Shown: positions 35,350 to 45,146 of the stretch, one piece after another | Numbering within the stretch: position 1 is the first letter of the stretch | How the letters are laid out: each line of letters opens with the position of its first letter | Assembly: GCA_027064085.1 (NCBI GenBank) | Contig: JAMOQH010000126.1 | Span: 1 to 64,000 of the forward strand | DNA length: 64,000 bases | Reading direction: 5' to 3' | Source of the DNA: a bacterium | Lineage (GTDB): Bacteria; UBP6; JAFGXH01 | Program-made: the position numbers and the translations under genes | Notes under the pieces: generated by a model | Databases searched by the model: none | What the model was told of the DNA's origin: nothing | Seen by the model: only the letters and a program-made list of their open reading frames with translations

Positions 35350-38331
35350 TTATTTAGTGGTCATTTTAAAGCTACCGTCCCAATTAGCGTCAGGAGGAGT
35401 TTCTTTAAAATGATTACATCTATCTATGTATTTTTCTGAAAGATAATCATTAGGCTTTATTTCTAATATTTTATTAAAAATAGCTATTGATTTATCCCAA
35501 TTTCTATCCCAATAATATTGTATTCCTTGATTTGTTAAATCGCAAATTCTTAATAATTCTGTATTATGTTTATGTTTGGATAATAATTCATAAATGATAA
35601 CAGGCTCATTTTTACCTTTAACTTTAACTGCGTCTAGTTTTCTACAGAGCAGGGAATCTTTAACTAATTCGTATGTATATTCACTTATAATAATATTAGT
35701 TTTATATTGTTTATTGATACCTTCTAAACGAGAACCTAAATTAACATGATCTCCCATTACGGTATAATCAAATCTTTGTTTTGATCCCATGTTTCCAACA
35801 GACATGTCTCCAGAATTAACTCCTATACCTATATCAATAATAGGTAAGTTTCTTGCTTTAAATTCTTCTCCAAGAATTTTTAGTTCTTCCATCATTTTTA
35901 ATGCAGTTAAGCAAGCTCTCATTGCATGGTCATCTTGTTTAATAGGGGCTCCAAAAAATGCCATAATAGCATCGCCCATATATTTATCTAGTGTTCCTTC
36001 ATAATCAAAAACACATTGAGTCATTGGAGTAAGATAATCATTCATAACGACTGATAATTGATCAGGTGTTAATCCCTCTGAAATAGTTGTAAATCCTCTA
36101 ATATCACTAAATAACACAGAAATATTTTTTTTAACTCCACCAAGTGCTAATTTAGAAGGGTCTTTTAGTACTTCGTCAACGACAGATTGGCTTAGGTAGT
36201 ATTTAAAAGTTTTCTTAACCATTTGTTTTTCTTTTTCTTCACTAAAGTATCTAAATATTGTTATTGATAAAAACATTATAGATGGAGTAAGTAGGTGTAT
36301 TAAAATATAGAGTAAATAGCCTTGGCTAAAGAAAAATTTTACATCAATTAGAAAGATTATATATGTTGCAAGAATTGTTATAATAACATTTATATAAATT
36401 TTTAAATATGAAAATAAAATACCTAGAAAGATTACAATAAATACTAAAAAGATAAGCTCTAAAGGTAAAAAATAGTATGGTCTTTTAAAATAACTACCGT
36501 CTAGAATATTTTCTATAAAAGTAGCATGAACTTCAACTCCAGGGTATGCTTGTGAGGGGTTATATGGAGATGATCTTAAATCAAGAAGGCCTGTTGCTGT
36601 TGTTCCAAATAAGATTATCTTTCCATTAATATATTTTTCTATTTCTTTATGAGATAACTTATCAGTTAAGATAGTTTTCATTGAGATATATTTGAATGTT
36701 TCTCTCGGACCATAATAATTTAATACTAAATATGGAGTGTCAGATTCTAGTTTTAGTTTTTTCTTACCTGAAAAATCAAAATAATAGCCTAACTCCGGTA
36801 ATCCATTTACTTCATACCTAAGTGCAAAAGTATCTTCTTTTTTATTTTTATCTTGATAAAATACTTTTAATGCAGATAATCCAAGAGAATATAAAACATG
36901 CCTTTTCTTTTGTTCATCTTCTATAGTATATGCAGGATAATAGTTTCTTGCAATTCCATCAACATCAGCAATTAGGTTAAATGATCCAAAGTTGTCAGTA
37001 GCAAGAACTCCCTCTGCTCTATCTAGCATATCCATTAATTCTTCAGGGATTTCATCTTCAGCATTATCTATTTTTTTATTGATTTCATCTACTAGTTTTT
37101 TGGGAAGTGGTTTTTCTGCCCAAACGATATCTTTATATGGAGAATTTAATGCTTCAAACTCTGCAAAAGAAACATTTTTGTTCAAATTTCCTTCGATAAG
37201 CTTTACTTCTGCCCTTGATATTATGGAATTAAAGTTTTCTCTTTTTCTTTTTTCTGAAATATTAGCATCTTGAGAACCAAAAGAGTAACCTACATAACCT
37301 AGTATAACATTTCCTGCTTTTTTTATTGCTTTTGCAAAAATTTTATCTGGTGATATTTCATTTGATTTTTTATTTAGAAAATCAAGATATTCTTTATTTT
37401 TACTTTTCAGGTCATTAAAGCTTATTCTGTATTGTTTTATATTTTCTTCTATCGTTGCTATTATTTTTTTAGTTTGATAAATATTATTTTTTAATTGCTT
37501 TAATAGCTTTGTTTCTTTTATTGTTTTTGTTTGTATTTTTTTAGAAAGTTTTTTTCTATTTTTTTCTATTTTTTTAAGTGTTATTTGGGATTTATATAAT
37601 CTTTTCTTTATTTTTTTTAATTCTAACTCCTTTTGTTTAATTAATTCATTTAATTTTTTTATAATTTCACCATTTGAAGTTAGAGATATCTTTTGAAATT
37701 TATTATATAATTCTTTAGATGTTTTAATTGATTCATTATTACTTGGATCAGCAAAAACCATATCAAATGCAACTGCTTTTGCTCCCATCTTTTTTAATTT
37801 TAAAACAATATTTGAAAGTTTTCTTCTATCTATAGGCCAACCATATTTATCTAAAGTGGCATCATCCATATCAATAATAGTAACAGAATTAGAAACTTTT
37901 TTGATTCCTCTTGTGTTATATTTAAATTTTTCAATAGAGCGTTCTAAATAACCAAATACTCCAGAGTAAACATTATTATTAACCGTAAAATAATCTAATG
38001 TTACAACTAGTATAACTAAATACATTACAACAGCAAATGCTGATTTTGATGGATTTATCCTTGTTCTAGCTTTTTTATCAGTAGCTAACAAGGGAATTAT
38101 TGGAGTCAGAATAAAAGATGATAAAAATAATAATATTATTTTCTTTTTACTGTATTTTTGCTTTATAAGATAATAAAGCCAATATAAGAATATCGATGAT
38201 ACTCCAACAGCTATAGAAATATCTGTTCTTAATATTGAAAATAATGATAATAAAAATAGTACAAAGTTAATATATAACAATAGCACTAAGGGGTTTGTTT
38301 TGGGATTAATTATATTTATTAAAGCTTTCAT
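35350..38331 (-). CDS. CHASE2-domain adenylate/guanylate cyclase with coiled-coil insert
   Basis: A 993-residue receptor cyclase. Several membrane helices (about 15-115) precede a CHASE2 sensor domain beginning near TIIDMDDATLDKYGWPIDRRK; three further helices (about 640-715) lead to a class III cyclase domain (about 730-925). Catalytic marks: metal aspartates in FSDIRGF and MGDAIMAFFG, and FDYTVMGDHVNLGSRLE with the Asp/Thr pair expected for ATP. A tail of about 60 residues looks like one TPR unit. Unusually, about 120 residues of Lys/Leu-rich coiled coil (QKELELKKIKKRLYKSQ...) interrupt CHASE2. First gene of the seven-gene operon, with a good promoter. Confidence 0.93.
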   Translation of the reverse strand: MKALINIINPKTNPLVLLLYINFVLFLLSLFSILRTDISIAVGVSSIFLYWLYYLIKQKYSKKKIILLFLSSFILTPIIPLLATDKKARTRINPSKSAFAVVMYLVILVVTLDYFTVNNNVYSGVFGYLERSIEKFKYNTRGIKKVSNSVTIIDMDDATLDKYGWPIDRRKLSNIVLKLKKMGAKAVAFDMVFADPSNNESIKTSKELYNKFQKISLTSNGEIIKKLNELIKQKELELKKIKKRLYKSQITLKKIEKNRKKLSKKIQTKTIKETKLLKQLKNNIYQTKKIIATIEENIKQYRISFNDLKSKNKEYLDFLNKKSNEISPDKIFAKAIKKAGNVILGYVGYSFGSQDANISEKRKRENFNSIISRAEVKLIEGNLNKNVSFAEFEALNSPYKDIVWAEKPLPKKLVDEINKKIDNAEDEIPEELMDMLDRAEGVLATDNFGSFNLIADVDGIARNYYPAYTIEDEQKKRHVLYSLGLSALKVFYQDKNKKEDTFALRYEVNGLPELGYYFDFSGKKKLKLESDTPYLVLNYYGPRETFKYISMKTILTDKLSHKEIEKYINGKIILFGTTATGLLDLRSSPYNPSQAYPGVEVHATFIENILDGSYFKRPYYFLPLELIFLVFIVIFLGILFSYLKIYINVIITILATYIIFLIDVKFFFSQGYLLYILIHLLTPSIMFLSITIFRYFSEEKEKQMVKKTFKYYLSQSVVDEVLKDPSKLALGGVKKNISVLFSDIRGFTTISEGLTPDQLSVVMNDYLTPMTQCVFDYEGTLDKYMGDAIMAFFGAPIKQDDHAMRACLTALKMMEELKILGEEFKARNLPIIDIGIGVNSGDMSVGNMGSKQRFDYTVMGDHVNLGSRLEGINKQYKTNIIISEYTYELVKDSLLCRKLDAVKVKGKNEPVIIYELLSKHKHNTELLRICDLTNQGIQYYWDRNWDKSIAIFNKILEIKPNDYLSEKYIDRCNHFKETPPDANWDGSFKMTTK

Positions 38332-38358
38332 AAACCTACATTTAAAACTTAGTTAGAC

Positions 38359-38387
38359 ATTTTAAGATTAATATATTGAAATGTCAA
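38359..38387 (-). promoter_or_regulatory. Sigma-70 promoter of the cyclase-murG operon
   Basis: Minus-strand TTGACA (38382-38387), 17 bases, TAAAAT (38359-38364), about 28 bases upstream of the cyclase start. No other strong promoter was seen within the operon. Confidence 0.65.
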
Positions 38388-38422
38388 TTTTTTTTTATTA
38401 TTTATCTATTGAAAGGGGGAGG

Positions 38423-38450
38423 CCCCTAAAAAAGTAAACTCTTCTAGGGG
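38423..38450. terminator. Hairpin downstream of giant flagellin III
   Basis: CCCCTA (38423-38428) and TAGGGG (38445-38450) form a stem just past the flagellin III stop, next to a second possible stem (GGGG-AGG-CCCC). A T-rich tail follows only in the plus direction; on the flagellin strand it may serve as a 3' stabiliser or weak terminator. Confidence 0.45.
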
Positions 38451-38458
38451 ATTTTTTA

Positions 38459-41449
38459 TTATCTTAATAAGCTCATTAAACCTTGAGCTTGCTGATTTGC
38501 TTGAGCCAGCATCGCTGTTGATGTTTGAGAAAGAATTTGTGATTTTGATAATTGAGTTGTTTCTCTTGCAACATCTAAATCTCTAATTGCTGATTCTGCG
38601 GCCGTAGTATTTTCTCTTTGGGCAGCTAAATTAGCCATAGTATATTCTAATCTATTTGCATAAGCTCCAATTCTTGCTCTTTCTGATGAAACCATATCAA
38701 TAGCTTCATCAAGAGTTCTTATGGATTCTTGAGCTGGTTCAGGATCTGTTAATAACACCCTTGTTATTCCTAATGCTTGTGCATCCATTTGAGAAATAAA
38801 TGCATTCATCATTTGCCCTTCGTTTGCTCCAATTTGAAAATCCATAGAGTTATCTACTATGTTAATTGTTTCAGTTGATGTTTCATCTGTTGAAGTAAAA
38901 TCAAAAGCTCTAGTTGCAGTATTCCAATTAACATTTAAGTTATAATTTGCATCAAATTCTATATCAATTCCATCTATAACACCTTGAAGCCTATTGTCAC
39001 TAACGGTATCTTGCCCTACAAATTCGCCTGTAATTGCATCTCTAACTGTAATGTCCATTTCATTGTTTTTTGCCTCTTGAATAGTAGAAACTCCTAGTGC
39101 ATTTAATAAGTCTTCATTTGCTGCTAAATATAATCTACCATCTTTATCTGTTTTAGGAGATCTAATAACAATAGAGCCTTGCTGATTTTCAAAAGTACCA
39201 CTTGTTGGAGTATCTATATAATCGGCAACATGCTTATCTACAACTACATCACCTGAAGACATTCCCAATCCTCCATCACTTTTATCACCAATTATCGCAT
39301 TCTCTATTTTCTCAGATAAAACATCTAGTGTGTCTAAACCATCGATTAGCACTGTTGAGCTATCTCCAACTCCATTATATACTGTAAGATATTGACCATG
39401 ATCTCCAAGTATAAAATTTCCATCTGGGTCATAAAATCTATCTAAATCAATTAATCTACTATGGCCACTACTATCACCACCGCCATTCATTACATTAAAT
39501 GTTACTATACCATCACTTACAGGAACACCGGTAACAGATTCATTAAAGCTTGTTGCCATAGTTCCAAATTCTATATGTCCTGTTTCTGTATTAATCCAAC
39601 CTGCTTGTAATTCTGTTGATGCATTGTCTAAGGTGTTATCAATATGACTAAATACTGCACCTTGCTGAGGTAAATTATTTGAAGGGTCAAATGCATCTAC
39701 TCTTGTTAAATCCCTATTGGGAGTATTGTCATTATCATTAAGGGCAATCAGCATTCTATCTCCAATTTGATAGTTAGCTCCATTACCATTATTTGTAAAA
39801 GCTCTATTAAACTCTAATGTCTGTATTCCATCAGTTACAAGAGTATCAGTTGCTCCATTCCAAATATCATCAGCACTGTACCATGTATCTCCCTGATTAA
39901 ATGACACTCTTGCATCTAGGCCAGCTGCCCCTAAGCTTCCATCTGATGTAAATTCAATAATCGCATAACCACCAGTTGCAGAATTACTATTAGTTGTGAA
40001 TGCATCTGCTGCAGTAGTACCTAAATTACCTAAATTATTCGTAAATGCATGAAGTCCCTGATCTGCTACTTCAACTGTTGGATCCGCTCCTACAGTTAAT
40101 GAATAATTGTTGCTTTGACTTGGGTCATCAACAGTAATTGTTACATTACCCGCACCATCATCATGGGCAGTAATATATTGATTTAAGTCTGTATTTGCAT
40201 TAATTGCGTCTGCAATTTCAGTTCCATTACCTGCAACTGTACCTGTTGTTGTGTTTATTACAACAGGAATATCATCTCCACCTAAATTAAATGTTAAATT
40301 TACAGCTCCATTAACTGCTGTTGCTGTAATGTCTCCAGACATTTGTGAGCTATTTAAACCATTTGAACCATCTTGTAAATATTGTCCAACCATTCCATAT
40401 ATATCATTGGCACCAACTTGTAAGTTTCCATCTGCTCCTTCGTCAATATTTATTTTATAGTTTGTTGTAGTTGATGGAATTAAACCAACAGTGTTTGAAA
40501 CACCTGAGATACCCGCTTGAGATTCATTACCTCCTGAGAAAATATGTATTCCTTGGTCTAATGGGTCAACTCCAGAGCCACTAATCGTAGCTTGAAATCC
40601 ATTGCCGGCAACACCAGTTTCTCTTGATGTGATTAAAACATCTCCTGTTGGAGTATAATTCGCAATAATACTATCATTTAATCTAGTATCATTATTTATT
40701 TGATCAACAATTTCTTGTGCATTATCTAAAATGGTTGCACCAGTTGTTGTATAGTTAAAATCTATATCACCATTTCCAAAGTTAAAAATAACATCTACAT
40801 TTCCTGCAATTGCTGTTGGAGTAATATTTCCTTGCATTGCTGCTTGTTGTCCAAATAGTGTTATGTCTCTAACGCCTTTGACACCATCTTTAATTCTAAA
40901 AACAGATGTTTGTAATACTTGAGGAACGCCTGGGTCTGCATGTATTTCTAAGCTATAGGAACCGTCATCAACTTGACCTCTTACAAAAGCATTGATATCT
41001 CCTGTTGAAGCAGACCATAATGCACTTGATTCACCAGTTAAAAGTCTTTTTGTATTAAATTCAGTTCTTTTTGCTGTAGCATCGATTTCTTTAATAAGGG
41101 ATTCAACTTCATGTTGAACTTCAAGTCTATCATCTGAAGTTAATGTACCATTAGATGCTTGAATTGCTAATTCTCTCATTCTATGTAGCATTCCATGAAC
41201 TTCATTTAGAGCTCCTTCTGCTGTTTGAATAAGTGAAGTTGCTGATTGAGCGTTTTCTTCAGCTCTTGATAAACCTCTTATTTGTGTTCTCATTCTTTCA
41301 GATATTGATAAGCCTGATGGATCATCTGCTGCCGAGTTAATTCTTAGACCACTTGAAAGTCTTGAGATGGACTTTGTAACCATACTGTTTGCAGTATTTA
41401 AGTCATTTTGAGCTGATAAAGCAGCTAAGTTATTATTAATTGATAACAT
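38459..41449 (-). CDS. fliC: Giant flagellin III
   Basis: A 996-residue flagellin. N-terminal MLSINNNLAALSAQNDLNTA...SISRLSSGLRINSAADDPSG and C-terminal ...NQQAQGLMSLLR are canonical; about 770 residues of central domain lie between. Parts of that domain match flagellins I and II (KVSF/RVSF-type sheets, TDGSLGAAGLDARVSF, YDPDGNFILG), but it also has its own repeats of a roughly 100-residue module with INADTRLN/INANTDLNQYI-like motifs. It is distant from the other two (25 kb) and more diverged, including the D0/D1 ends. It has its own sigma-28-like promoter. Confidence 0.95.
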   Translation of the reverse strand: MLSINNNLAALSAQNDLNTANSMVTKSISRLSSGLRINSAADDPSGLSISERMRTQIRGLSRAEENAQSATSLIQTAEGALNEVHGMLHRMRELAIQASNGTLTSDDRLEVQHEVESLIKEIDATAKRTEFNTKRLLTGESSALWSASTGDINAFVRGQVDDGSYSLEIHADPGVPQVLQTSVFRIKDGVKGVRDITLFGQQAAMQGNITPTAIAGNVDVIFNFGNGDIDFNYTTTGATILDNAQEIVDQINNDTRLNDSIIANYTPTGDVLITSRETGVAGNGFQATISGSGVDPLDQGIHIFSGGNESQAGISGVSNTVGLIPSTTTNYKINIDEGADGNLQVGANDIYGMVGQYLQDGSNGLNSSQMSGDITATAVNGAVNLTFNLGGDDIPVVINTTTGTVAGNGTEIADAINANTDLNQYITAHDDGAGNVTITVDDPSQSNNYSLTVGADPTVEVADQGLHAFTNNLGNLGTTAADAFTTNSNSATGGYAIIEFTSDGSLGAAGLDARVSFNQGDTWYSADDIWNGATDTLVTDGIQTLEFNRAFTNNGNGANYQIGDRMLIALNDNDNTPNRDLTRVDAFDPSNNLPQQGAVFSHIDNTLDNASTELQAGWINTETGHIEFGTMATSFNESVTGVPVSDGIVTFNVMNGGGDSSGHSRLIDLDRFYDPDGNFILGDHGQYLTVYNGVGDSSTVLIDGLDTLDVLSEKIENAIIGDKSDGGLGMSSGDVVVDKHVADYIDTPTSGTFENQQGSIVIRSPKTDKDGRLYLAANEDLLNALGVSTIQEAKNNEMDITVRDAITGEFVGQDTVSDNRLQGVIDGIDIEFDANYNLNVNWNTATRAFDFTSTDETSTETINIVDNSMDFQIGANEGQMMNAFISQMDAQALGITRVLLTDPEPAQESIRTLDEAIDMVSSERARIGAYANRLEYTMANLAAQRENTTAAESAIRDLDVARETTQLSKSQILSQTSTAMLAQANQQAQGLMSLLR

Positions 41450-41537
41450 GGTAACCTCCCTGTACTAGCTTAATATTGAACCCTCTAAGCTAAAAAAATT
41501 ATTGCTTTTAGTGGTCTTTCATTCGCTGACAATTTAA

Positions 41538-41564
41538 ACATCGTCAACAAGGTGAAATACTAAA
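41538..41564 (-). promoter_or_regulatory. Sigma-28 (FliA) type promoter of giant flagellin III
   Basis: Minus-strand TTTAGTAT (41557-41564), 11 bases, GACGATGT (41538-41545). The same TTTAGT-N-T and CGAT cores and identical spacing occur upstream of giant flagellin II. The leader of about 85 bases contains a TAGCTTA/TAAGCTA stem before the Shine-Dalgarno GGGAGG. Confidence 0.6.
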
Positions 41565-41719
41565 ATTTTTTATCCTCTTTTCCTAAAGCAATGAACTTTC
41601 CTAAAATATTATTAATTTTAAAATTTAGTAAATACAGTAGGTTAGCTTTTGTTATTTAAGGTGAATTAAAATTTAATAGTTGTCAATATATTGTCATTAT
41701 TTTGTAAGTGGCAAGTTTT

Positions 41720-42325
41720 TTATATAAAGTTTATGATTTTTTTAAGGTTATAGTTTAATTTAATTATTTCTTCAAAAAAAATCAAATCATTTTTATTTAA
41801 ATAACAAATTGCTTCAATATAGCTTGATAGAAGAAGTTCTTTTCCTTTGCTATTTCCTGTTTCAAGATATGAGTGTGCCAAGTATAGTTTAATAAATATA
41901 CTATTTTTTATGTTCTTTTCCTTTTTATAATTTTTTAACAAATATGGGATGGCTCTATTGTAATTTTTTGAGATATAAAAAGATAACATTTTATTGATTT
42001 CTCTGTTTGGATTTTCATATATAATTAATTTATCAAAAACTTTATATATTTTTGACTTTTTAATTTCATCTGATTTTATAAATCTGTATGAGGCTTCTTT
42101 GTATAGTCCATTTTTATAATAATAATTTGCTAGAACTTCATAGTAAGTTAAATAAACTCCAGTTGCTAGTACTAAAAAATAAAAAATTGCCATTAGAATA
42201 CTTATAATTGAACGAAATTTTATTCCATGATATCGTCTGTATATAATAACTCCAATAAAAAATATTGTTGAGCTTAAGATAAATAATAATACAGAATCAT
42301 TTTTAAAATAATTAAAATCAAACAT
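41720..42325 (-). CDS. Membrane protein with TPR-like helices
   Basis: A 201-residue protein with two N-terminal membrane helices (about 11-28 and 38-62) and a cytoplasmic or periplasmic helical part with TPR spacing (YYEVLANYYYKNGLYKEASYRFI, FIKLYLAHSYLETGNSKGKELL). It follows murC by two bases and probably shares its transcript. No specific family; a role as a scaffold near the wall-synthesis machinery is only a guess. Confidence 0.5.
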   Translation of the reverse strand: MFDFNYFKNDSVLLFILSSTIFFIGVIIYRRYHGIKFRSIISILMAIFYFLVLATGVYLTYYEVLANYYYKNGLYKEASYRFIKSDEIKKSKIYKVFDKLIIYENPNREINKMLSFYISKNYNRAIPYLLKNYKKEKNIKNSIFIKLYLAHSYLETGNSKGKELLLSSYIEAICYLNKNDLIFFEEIIKLNYNLKKIINFI

Positions 42326-42327
42326 TT

Positions 42328-43689
42328 TTATATGTTATTCCTTAAAGAATAAAGTACCTCATTCAAATTTCCCGCACCAACAGAAAATATAGTATAATTA
42401 TCTTTAAATATAGATGTTACAAGGTTTCTAGCTTCAGTATGGTTGTTAGCAAATTTTAAAAAATTATAGTCATTTTTATTTAACTTCTCAAATAAGTCAC
42501 TTGCACTTGCTCCTTTAATTATTTCTTCACTTGCGGCATATTCTTTTAAGAGGACCAGGTTTTTAGGCATTTTTAATACTCTTACTATTTCATCAAAACT
42601 ATCTCGTGTACGAGTATAACGATGTGGTTGATATAAAATTATAATATTTTCTTTTCTTAAAATATTTTTAAATAATGCTTCCATTTCAATGGGATGATGA
42701 GCGTAATCATCGAATAGGGATATATTTTTTTCTTTATTTTTGTATATTAATTCACTGCGTCTTTTTACCCCTTTAAAATCAGAAAAGTCTAAATCTAATA
42801 TATTAATATCGTCAAGCTGGTCAATGGAAGCAATAGCTGCAACGGTATTTAAAACATTGTATTTGCCGGTTAAAGGTAATTCATATTTTTTTATCTTTTT
42901 ATTGTTTTTATATAAATCAAAATATGTGGTAAATCCTTTTTCTTCTATGTTTTTTGGGGTATAAACAGCATTGTCAGAAAATCCAAATGTTATTCCTACT
43001 GAAAATATTGATTTTAAATTTTTATCATCAGTGTTCCAAATAGTAATTTTACTTTGTTTTGAAAAATTTAAAAAAGCTTTTTTTAGATTTTCAAAATTTC
43101 CATAATGGTCTAGATGTTCTGGATCTAAATTATTTAATAGGGTAATATTAGGAAGTAAATTTAAAAAAGAACCATCACTTTCATCTGCTTCTGTAACAAA
43201 AATACCCTTTTCTTTTATTTCTGAATTAGTGTTAAAGTTAGATAGTATTCCCCCAACATTGAATGAGATATCATTTCTTAAATTTTTTAAGGCATAAGTT
43301 ATTAAAGCACTAGTTGTAGTCTTTCCATGACTTCCCGCTACAGCAATAAGATTATATTCATTTGAAATTAAAGATAGAAATTCACCTCTAATTAAAATAG
43401 GGATATTTAATTTTTTTGCTTTAATCGTTTCTTCATTTTCTTTTACTGCAGATGTTTTTACTATTAATTCTACATTAGGGGTAATATTTGAGGCGACTTG
43501 AGAATAAAACACTTTAATTCCTTCATTTTCGAGGTTTTTAGTTAACTCTGAAGATTTTAAATCAGAACCAGTTACAGTATAATTTTTGGCTTTCATAATT
43601 CGAGCTAAAGCACTTACTCCAATTCCACCAATTCCAATAAAGTGAATCGTTTTTATATTCTTTAAGTTATCAATAGTAAAATTAATCAT
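42328..43689 (-). CDS. murC: UDP-N-acetylmuramate--L-alanine ligase
   Basis: A 453-residue ATP-dependent ligase adding the first residue (L-Ala) to UDP-MurNAc in the cytoplasm. The Rossmann motif HFIGIGGIGVSALARIM, ATP loop AVAGSHGKTTTSALI, central EADESDGSFL and NLDPEHLDHYG, and C-terminal FDDYAHHPIEMEALF and YQPHRYTRT are all present. Length is normal. It is the first gene of a short unit with the TPR-like membrane protein; a TATAGT box lies about 25 bases upstream of the start. Confidence 0.97.
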   Translation of the reverse strand: MINFTIDNLKNIKTIHFIGIGGIGVSALARIMKAKNYTVTGSDLKSSELTKNLENEGIKVFYSQVASNITPNVELIVKTSAVKENEETIKAKKLNIPILIRGEFLSLISNEYNLIAVAGSHGKTTTSALITYALKNLRNDISFNVGGILSNFNTNSEIKEKGIFVTEADESDGSFLNLLPNITLLNNLDPEHLDHYGNFENLKKAFLNFSKQSKITIWNTDDKNLKSIFSVGITFGFSDNAVYTPKNIEEKGFTTYFDLYKNNKKIKKYELPLTGKYNVLNTVAAIASIDQLDDINILDLDFSDFKGVKRRSELIYKNKEKNISLFDDYAHHPIEMEALFKNILRKENIIILYQPHRYTRTRDSFDEIVRVLKMPKNLVLLKEYAASEEIIKGASASDLFEKLNKNDYNFLKFANNHTEARNLVTSIFKDNYTIFSVGAGNLNEVLYSLRNNI

Positions 43690-43754
43690 AATTACCTCAA
43701 AAAAGCAAGATACTATAGCATAATTTTAAAAAAAAATCTTGTAGAAATTGAACT

Positions 43755-45146
43755 TTAAATTATGATTTCTTCTAAGAATAGTAGGGGCTTTGTGTAAATT
43801 GTCTGCCCGAATTTTTTATTTGTTGTTGAATATGTTAAAAATAAATTTTCTTTTGCTCTTGTAATTCCAACATAAAAAAGCCTTCTTTCTTCTTCAATAT
43901 TAGTATCTTTTCTTAAAAATATTTCTTCTCCCAAATAAGGAAGAAAAACAGTATTAAATTCTAGTCCTTTTGCACTATGATATGTAATAACTCTAATTCC
44001 ATTTCCTCTATTATCAAGCTCTAGTTCTATTTTTTCCTCATCGCTTAAAGATGTGGTAAACTCTATGTTATTATTTTGTAAGTATGGTATTAATTTTTTA
44101 ATTTGCGAGTTATATCTCAATAAAATGGCGATAGAGTTGGAGTTTTTACCCATATTTATAAAAGATTTTAATTTTTCTATAATAAAATAATTTTCTTGAT
44201 CTTGCTCTAAAAATACTTTTTTCTCTATTATCCCTATATCTAAATTTGTATTATCAAGTGTTTTTTTATATCTAAATTTATTGTTTTTTATTAAAGAATT
44301 AGCTATTTTTACGATTTTTTTACTTGAACGATAGTTTATTAATAATTTTGTTACTTTTGTGCCTTTAAACTGTTCCTCAAAGCGTAATATATTTTCAATT
44401 TTAGCATCTCTAAAACCATATATAGATTGGTCATCATCGCCAACGGCAAAAAGGTTTATTTTATTGTTTAATTTTATAATTTCTTGTATTAAGTTTAGCT
44501 GTAGAAGTGATGTATCTTGGTATTCGTCTATTAATATATGGGAAAATTTATTTTTAAAAACTTCTCTGAATTTTTTATTGTTTTTTATGTTTTTTATTAA
44601 AACTAAGAGCATATTTTCATAATCAATCCTTTTTTGCTTAATTAATGCTGCTTCATATAATTCATAAGCTTTTTTTAAGAAAACTTCCATAGTATTATTT
44701 TTATTGACAACGAGTTCAGTATAAAATAAGCCATTTCTTTTTAGCTTTTCAATTTGAGCCATAAATGGGTCAATATAAGAACTTTTCAATTGTAATCTCT
44801 TAATACTCTCTTCAAAAAACTCTCTTTTTTCTTCTCCTTGTAAAATTATTGGAGAATAATTAAGCAAATTATATTCATTTATTAGTTTTAATGAAAAAGA
44901 GTGAAATGTACCAATATATTTTAAATAAACTCCTATCTTTTCTATTCTTTCTTCCATTTCAAGTGCTGCTTTATTTGAAAATGTTAATAATGCAATTTTT
45001 TTAGGCTCAATTGAGTTTTCTATTGTTAATTTCAATATTCTATTAATAATAACAGTGGTTTTTCCTGTACCTGCTCCTGCAATTACTAAATTAAATTGAC
45101 TTTTTGAATTAACTGCTTTTTCTTGTTTTTTATTTAAGTTTATCAT
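43755..45146 (-). CDS. Compact UvrD/Rep-family DNA helicase
   Basis: A 463-residue superfamily 1A helicase with all core motifs: I AGAGTGKTTVIINRI, Ia LLTFSNKAALEME, Ib GTFHSFSL, II ILIDEYQDTS, III FAVGDDDQSIYGFRDA, IV LINYRSSKKIV, V ITYHSAKGLEFNTVFLP, VI EEERRLFYVGITRAKENL. UvrD, Rep and PcrA are 650-730 residues; here the 1B and 2B accessory subdomains are strongly shortened. It would translocate 3'-5' on single-stranded DNA. Its start overlaps the end of the NtrC-like regulator gene by 17 bases, an odd pairing. Confidence 0.9.
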   Translation of the reverse strand: MINLNKKQEKAVNSKSQFNLVIAGAGTGKTTVIINRILKLTIENSIEPKKIALLTFSNKAALEMEERIEKIGVYLKYIGTFHSFSLKLINEYNLLNYSPIILQGEEKREFFEESIKRLQLKSSYIDPFMAQIEKLKRNGLFYTELVVNKNNTMEVFLKKAYELYEAALIKQKRIDYENMLLVLIKNIKNNKKFREVFKNKFSHILIDEYQDTSLLQLNLIQEIIKLNNKINLFAVGDDDQSIYGFRDAKIENILRFEEQFKGTKVTKLLINYRSSKKIVKIANSLIKNNKFRYKKTLDNTNLDIGIIEKKVFLEQDQENYFIIEKLKSFINMGKNSNSIAILLRYNSQIKKLIPYLQNNNIEFTTSLSDEEKIELELDNRGNGIRVITYHSAKGLEFNTVFLPYLGEEIFLRKDTNIEEERRLFYVGITRAKENLFLTYSTTNKKFGQTIYTKPLLFLEEIII

